NCBI GenBank assembly: GCA_029747585.1
Contig: JAPEVF010000822.1
Span: 1 to 19,908, forward strand
Direction: 5' to 3'
Origin: Pleurotus djamor
Taxonomy: Eukaryota > Basidiomycota > Agaricomycetes > Agaricales > Pleurotaceae
Length of the DNA stretch: 19,908 bases
Positions 18,253-19,908 of this stretch are shown here, in pieces. Under the pieces are notes generated by a model. It saw only the letters and a list, made by a program, of their open reading frames with translations, had not been told where the DNA came from and did not search any database. Made by a program: the position numbers and the translations under genes. Each line of letters starts with the position of its first letter. Position 1 is the stretch's first letter.

Positions 18253-18345
18253 TTAGAGTACTTATATCCATTGCCTGGGGTATCACACGATGAACAAAGT
18301 ACTTCGTTACTAATATCGTCGACGCCACATGTACAGGCGCTGGGA

Positions 18346-18370
18346 ACAGGTGCACCGAACGAAACGCAAA
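18346..18370 (+). repeat. Motif M copy, rightmost
   Basis: ACAGGTGCACCGAACGAAAC followed by GCAAAAG. It stands alone, about 2 kb from the previous copy, between P2 and P3. Confidence 0.75.
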
Positions 18371-18505
18371 AGATGTCTGTTCGGATTGTGTACCTGACGG
18401 AGTAAGAGTGGGTAGGCGATCCATCGCTGTGATTCCTTGACGATTTTTTACCTATATGTGTGCTTGATGTTCGTACTCTATTTTTTGGGGGGGAATTGCG
18501 GTCCG

Positions 18506-18516
18506 ACTCTAGAGTA
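18506..18516. repeat. ACTCTAGAGTA, near-exact palindrome copy
   Basis: It matches 11 of the 12 bases of TACTCTAGAGTA. It follows a run of seven G at about 18487-18493. Confidence 0.6.
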
Positions 18517-18706
18517 GTTTTCTTTCCTCGTCTGGACCTGGAGTAAATGAACGGATCAAAACAACGGTACTTAGGGTATGTTCAAGTTGGTTTCGTGACC
18601 TCGCTGAGCGCTGACTGGGGTTTGTTCGTTGATTGACTTTACTCTGCTCTATATAAACTACTTCCAGTCTAGATGCAAGATGCGAGATGTATGGTTGAAT
18701 GCTACT

Positions 18707-19225
18707 TTACCGCGTTACACGTTAGATGTCACTCTACCCTGGTGCGATCGGGTTCAAGACCGTGTTCTTATTGACATCAGTGGTCTCGTCTCAGTCGAGA
18801 TGATAGAGTACAGCGGACGTGTTGGGTGCGGGTTGTGGTGGATTTGGGATCTCAAGGTGCGTCTCTCGTCGTAGAGTAGAGTACACTCTTCCCTTCGGAA
18901 CGCTGATGTATGCACAGTTTCGTGACCATTTCCATCACCGTATCCTTCGGAACAAACTAGGCCGACAAAAGCGGCTGTTTCTCTTAGTTTCACCGTCCTA
19001 TAAATGTGTGGACGTGGTGGAATCCTTCCCTTGTTAATGAGCATGGAGACGATTCCGAAGGTCCTTCCTATTCTCCTTCACCCATACTCCTTCACCTCAT
19101 CTCATCTCATCGCACTTCCGTCCAGTCACGGCTAACCCCGTCCCGTCCCCATCACACACAGCACACAGCACACAGCGTCGAAGTCCCTGTAATCCGGCGC
19201 ATACCACTCCCCGAGTAGAGTACCT
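18707..19225 (+). pseudogene. Repeat family P, copy 3 (right part of the unit)
   Basis: It shares the right half of P1 and P2, beginning at CCGCGTTAC. A 81-codon frame (18629-18874) enters from upstream and reads QDRVLIDISGLVSVEM then YSGRVGCGLWWIWDLK, open across positions where P1 and P2 have stops, up to AAG/GTGCGTCTC (GT at 18857). The second segment reads LPFGTLMYAQFRDHFHH and ends at TAA. GAAG/GTCCTTCCTATTCTCC follows (GT at 19061), then a pyrimidine-rich segment with CACAGCACACAG tandems, then a HRSLYDS-type block (19174-19225, reading RRSPCNPAHTTPRV). TATATAA at 18650-18656 lies 28 bases before an ATG in the upstream frame; a promoter role is speculative. This is the best preserved first exon of the three. 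Confidence 0.6.
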
Positions 19226-19595
19226 TTTGTCTTTTGTCCTGAATGTTAATGCTAGGCCGTTCAATCGTGTGAATGGTGGGATGATACAGACGTCATGTAC
19301 ACTGGGGATGCTTCATACTCGATTGGTGGTTTAGTCAATGGCGAAGATGAAGGCTGTGGAAGGTGAACCGGTGAAAGGTGGAAGGGTTGTTAGAGTCGCG
19401 AGTACACCAACTCATTTCTTTCTTGGAATTGTTGTTATCCTGGCTTGACGAGTTCGATTTAGGGATTCGTTGATGTCACCCGCTGGTATTGTGGTCGATA
19501 TGCATGGTCTACGCTGTGTTCGTTAGGTACTTATCTCGCGGATTTGGTTCACAGAGAGCATGAAGATACCCCCCCCACCATTCTCGATAATTTTA
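19226..19595. other. Spacer with an intron-like end
   Basis: No protein-like frame was seen. At the right end, GTTAG/GTACTTATC (GT at 19527) to ATAATTTTAG (19595) would make an intron of 69 bases, a normal fungal size, placed exactly before the TADVDIID module. A run of eight C lies inside. Confidence 0.35.
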
Positions 19596-19625
19596 GCCAC
19601 CGCTGATGTTGATATCATTGATTAA
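19596..19625 (+). pseudogene. TADVDIID module, copy 5
   Basis: It reads TADVDIID followed at once by TAA. Compared with copy 3 (GATTACAGAGCTTCCC), this copy has GATTAAAGCTTCCC, a two-base deletion that creates the stop and shifts the frame. It is preceded by TTTTAGCC, a good acceptor. Confidence 0.5.
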
Positions 19626-19908
19626 AGCTTCCCAGTGCCGCCTCCATTCCTCGGTCATTCGGACTCGTATTCTTGTCCAGTCAGACTCACCTTTGAGTCG
19701 TCGATGCACCGAAGTCTCTACGATTCGGCGCTGCGAGGCAATATCACGAATGGACTTCGTTCATTTCTGATACGGAGTTTTTGCTTCCGGGCGTGTGTTG
19801 GACCGAACGCTGCGAGGAACTGTCAACATATCTACGATGTCATGGGATGTTTCTGGGTAAGTGTTTCACCTGGATCACTGGAATCAACGTTGAATCGAAG
19901 AAAACTAC
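19626..19908 (+). CDS. Partial open frame with LTF...HRSLYDS module, cut by window edge
   Basis: The frame is open for 94 codons from just after the TAA of the module before it to the end of the window. It starts SFPVPPPFLGHSDSYSCPVR, continues LTFESSM-HRSLYDSALRG, then NITNGLRSFLIRSFCFRACV and NCQHIYDVMGCFW. TGG/GTAAGT at 19857 is a textbook fungal donor, so the exon may end at 19856. TCTTGTCCAGTCAG (19671-19684) is a good acceptor, so the exon may start near 19681-19685. The LTF and HRSLYDS words match those at 10308-10349 with only silent changes in the shared codons. Function unknown. It is the most likely translated piece in the window. Confidence 0.4.

Noticed and set aside
590..18370. 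Motif M as a CRISPR repeat array
   Set aside because: Spacing ranges from 56 to over 3000 bases, the copies differ in sequence, there are no cas genes, and the setting is eukaryotic.
1..19908. Transposon enzymes (reverse transcriptase, integrase, DDE transposase) or terminal repeats
   Set aside because: No frame shows the catalytic motifs, and no matching long terminal or inverted repeats were found around R1 or P.

Overview
The window looks like a gene-poor, repeat-rich piece of a eukaryotic genome, most likely fungal. The evidence for this is indirect. No reading frame exceeds about 180 codons on either strand. There are no ribosome binding sites, operons, rRNA or tRNA. Short GT...AG intron-like units of 50-80 bases recur, with CTGAC-like branch points and pyrimidine tracts. 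Single N bases (371, 8646, 16936) mark it as draft assembly. I recognise no protein family, so no gene symbols are given. The fungal or basidiomycete assignment is a guess from splice-signal style and base composition.

Layout. 1-3.4 kb holds a diverged direct duplication (family R1: 324-1023, 2538-3200, plus a partial third copy at 1053-1250). Each main copy is followed by a shared block (1399-1500 and 3332-3413). 3.4-6 kb is mostly single-copy sequence carrying a dispersed short motif (family M, core AGGTNNRCYGARAAAATYGC). 6.5-11 kb is pyrimidine-rich on the + strand, with repeated donor-like sites (AAG followed by GTACGTCYTCC) and small exon-like modules. 11-16.4 kb carries a second dense cluster of M copies. 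12.1-13.0, 16.7-17.8 and 18.7-19.2 kb are three diverged copies of a larger family P that keep exon- and intron-like structure. The right end contains the best candidate for translated sequence: a frame still open at the window edge (19626-19908).

How the parts fit together. Three modules recur with codon-like degeneracy: one reading TADVDIID (six copies), one reading LTF-x4-HRSLYDS (five copies of the HRSLYDS block, with the LTF part in two), and an exon-end module with VEV and GRVGCG in family P. They lie in the same + orientation as the donor-like sites and all 24 M copies. My interpretation is that the window is a graveyard, or a rapidly diverging array, of one or a few lineage-specific multi-exon genes or gene-derived repeats. 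Most copies are broken by stops and frameshifts, and perhaps one is intact past the right edge. This rests on manual comparison within the window; no database search was possible.
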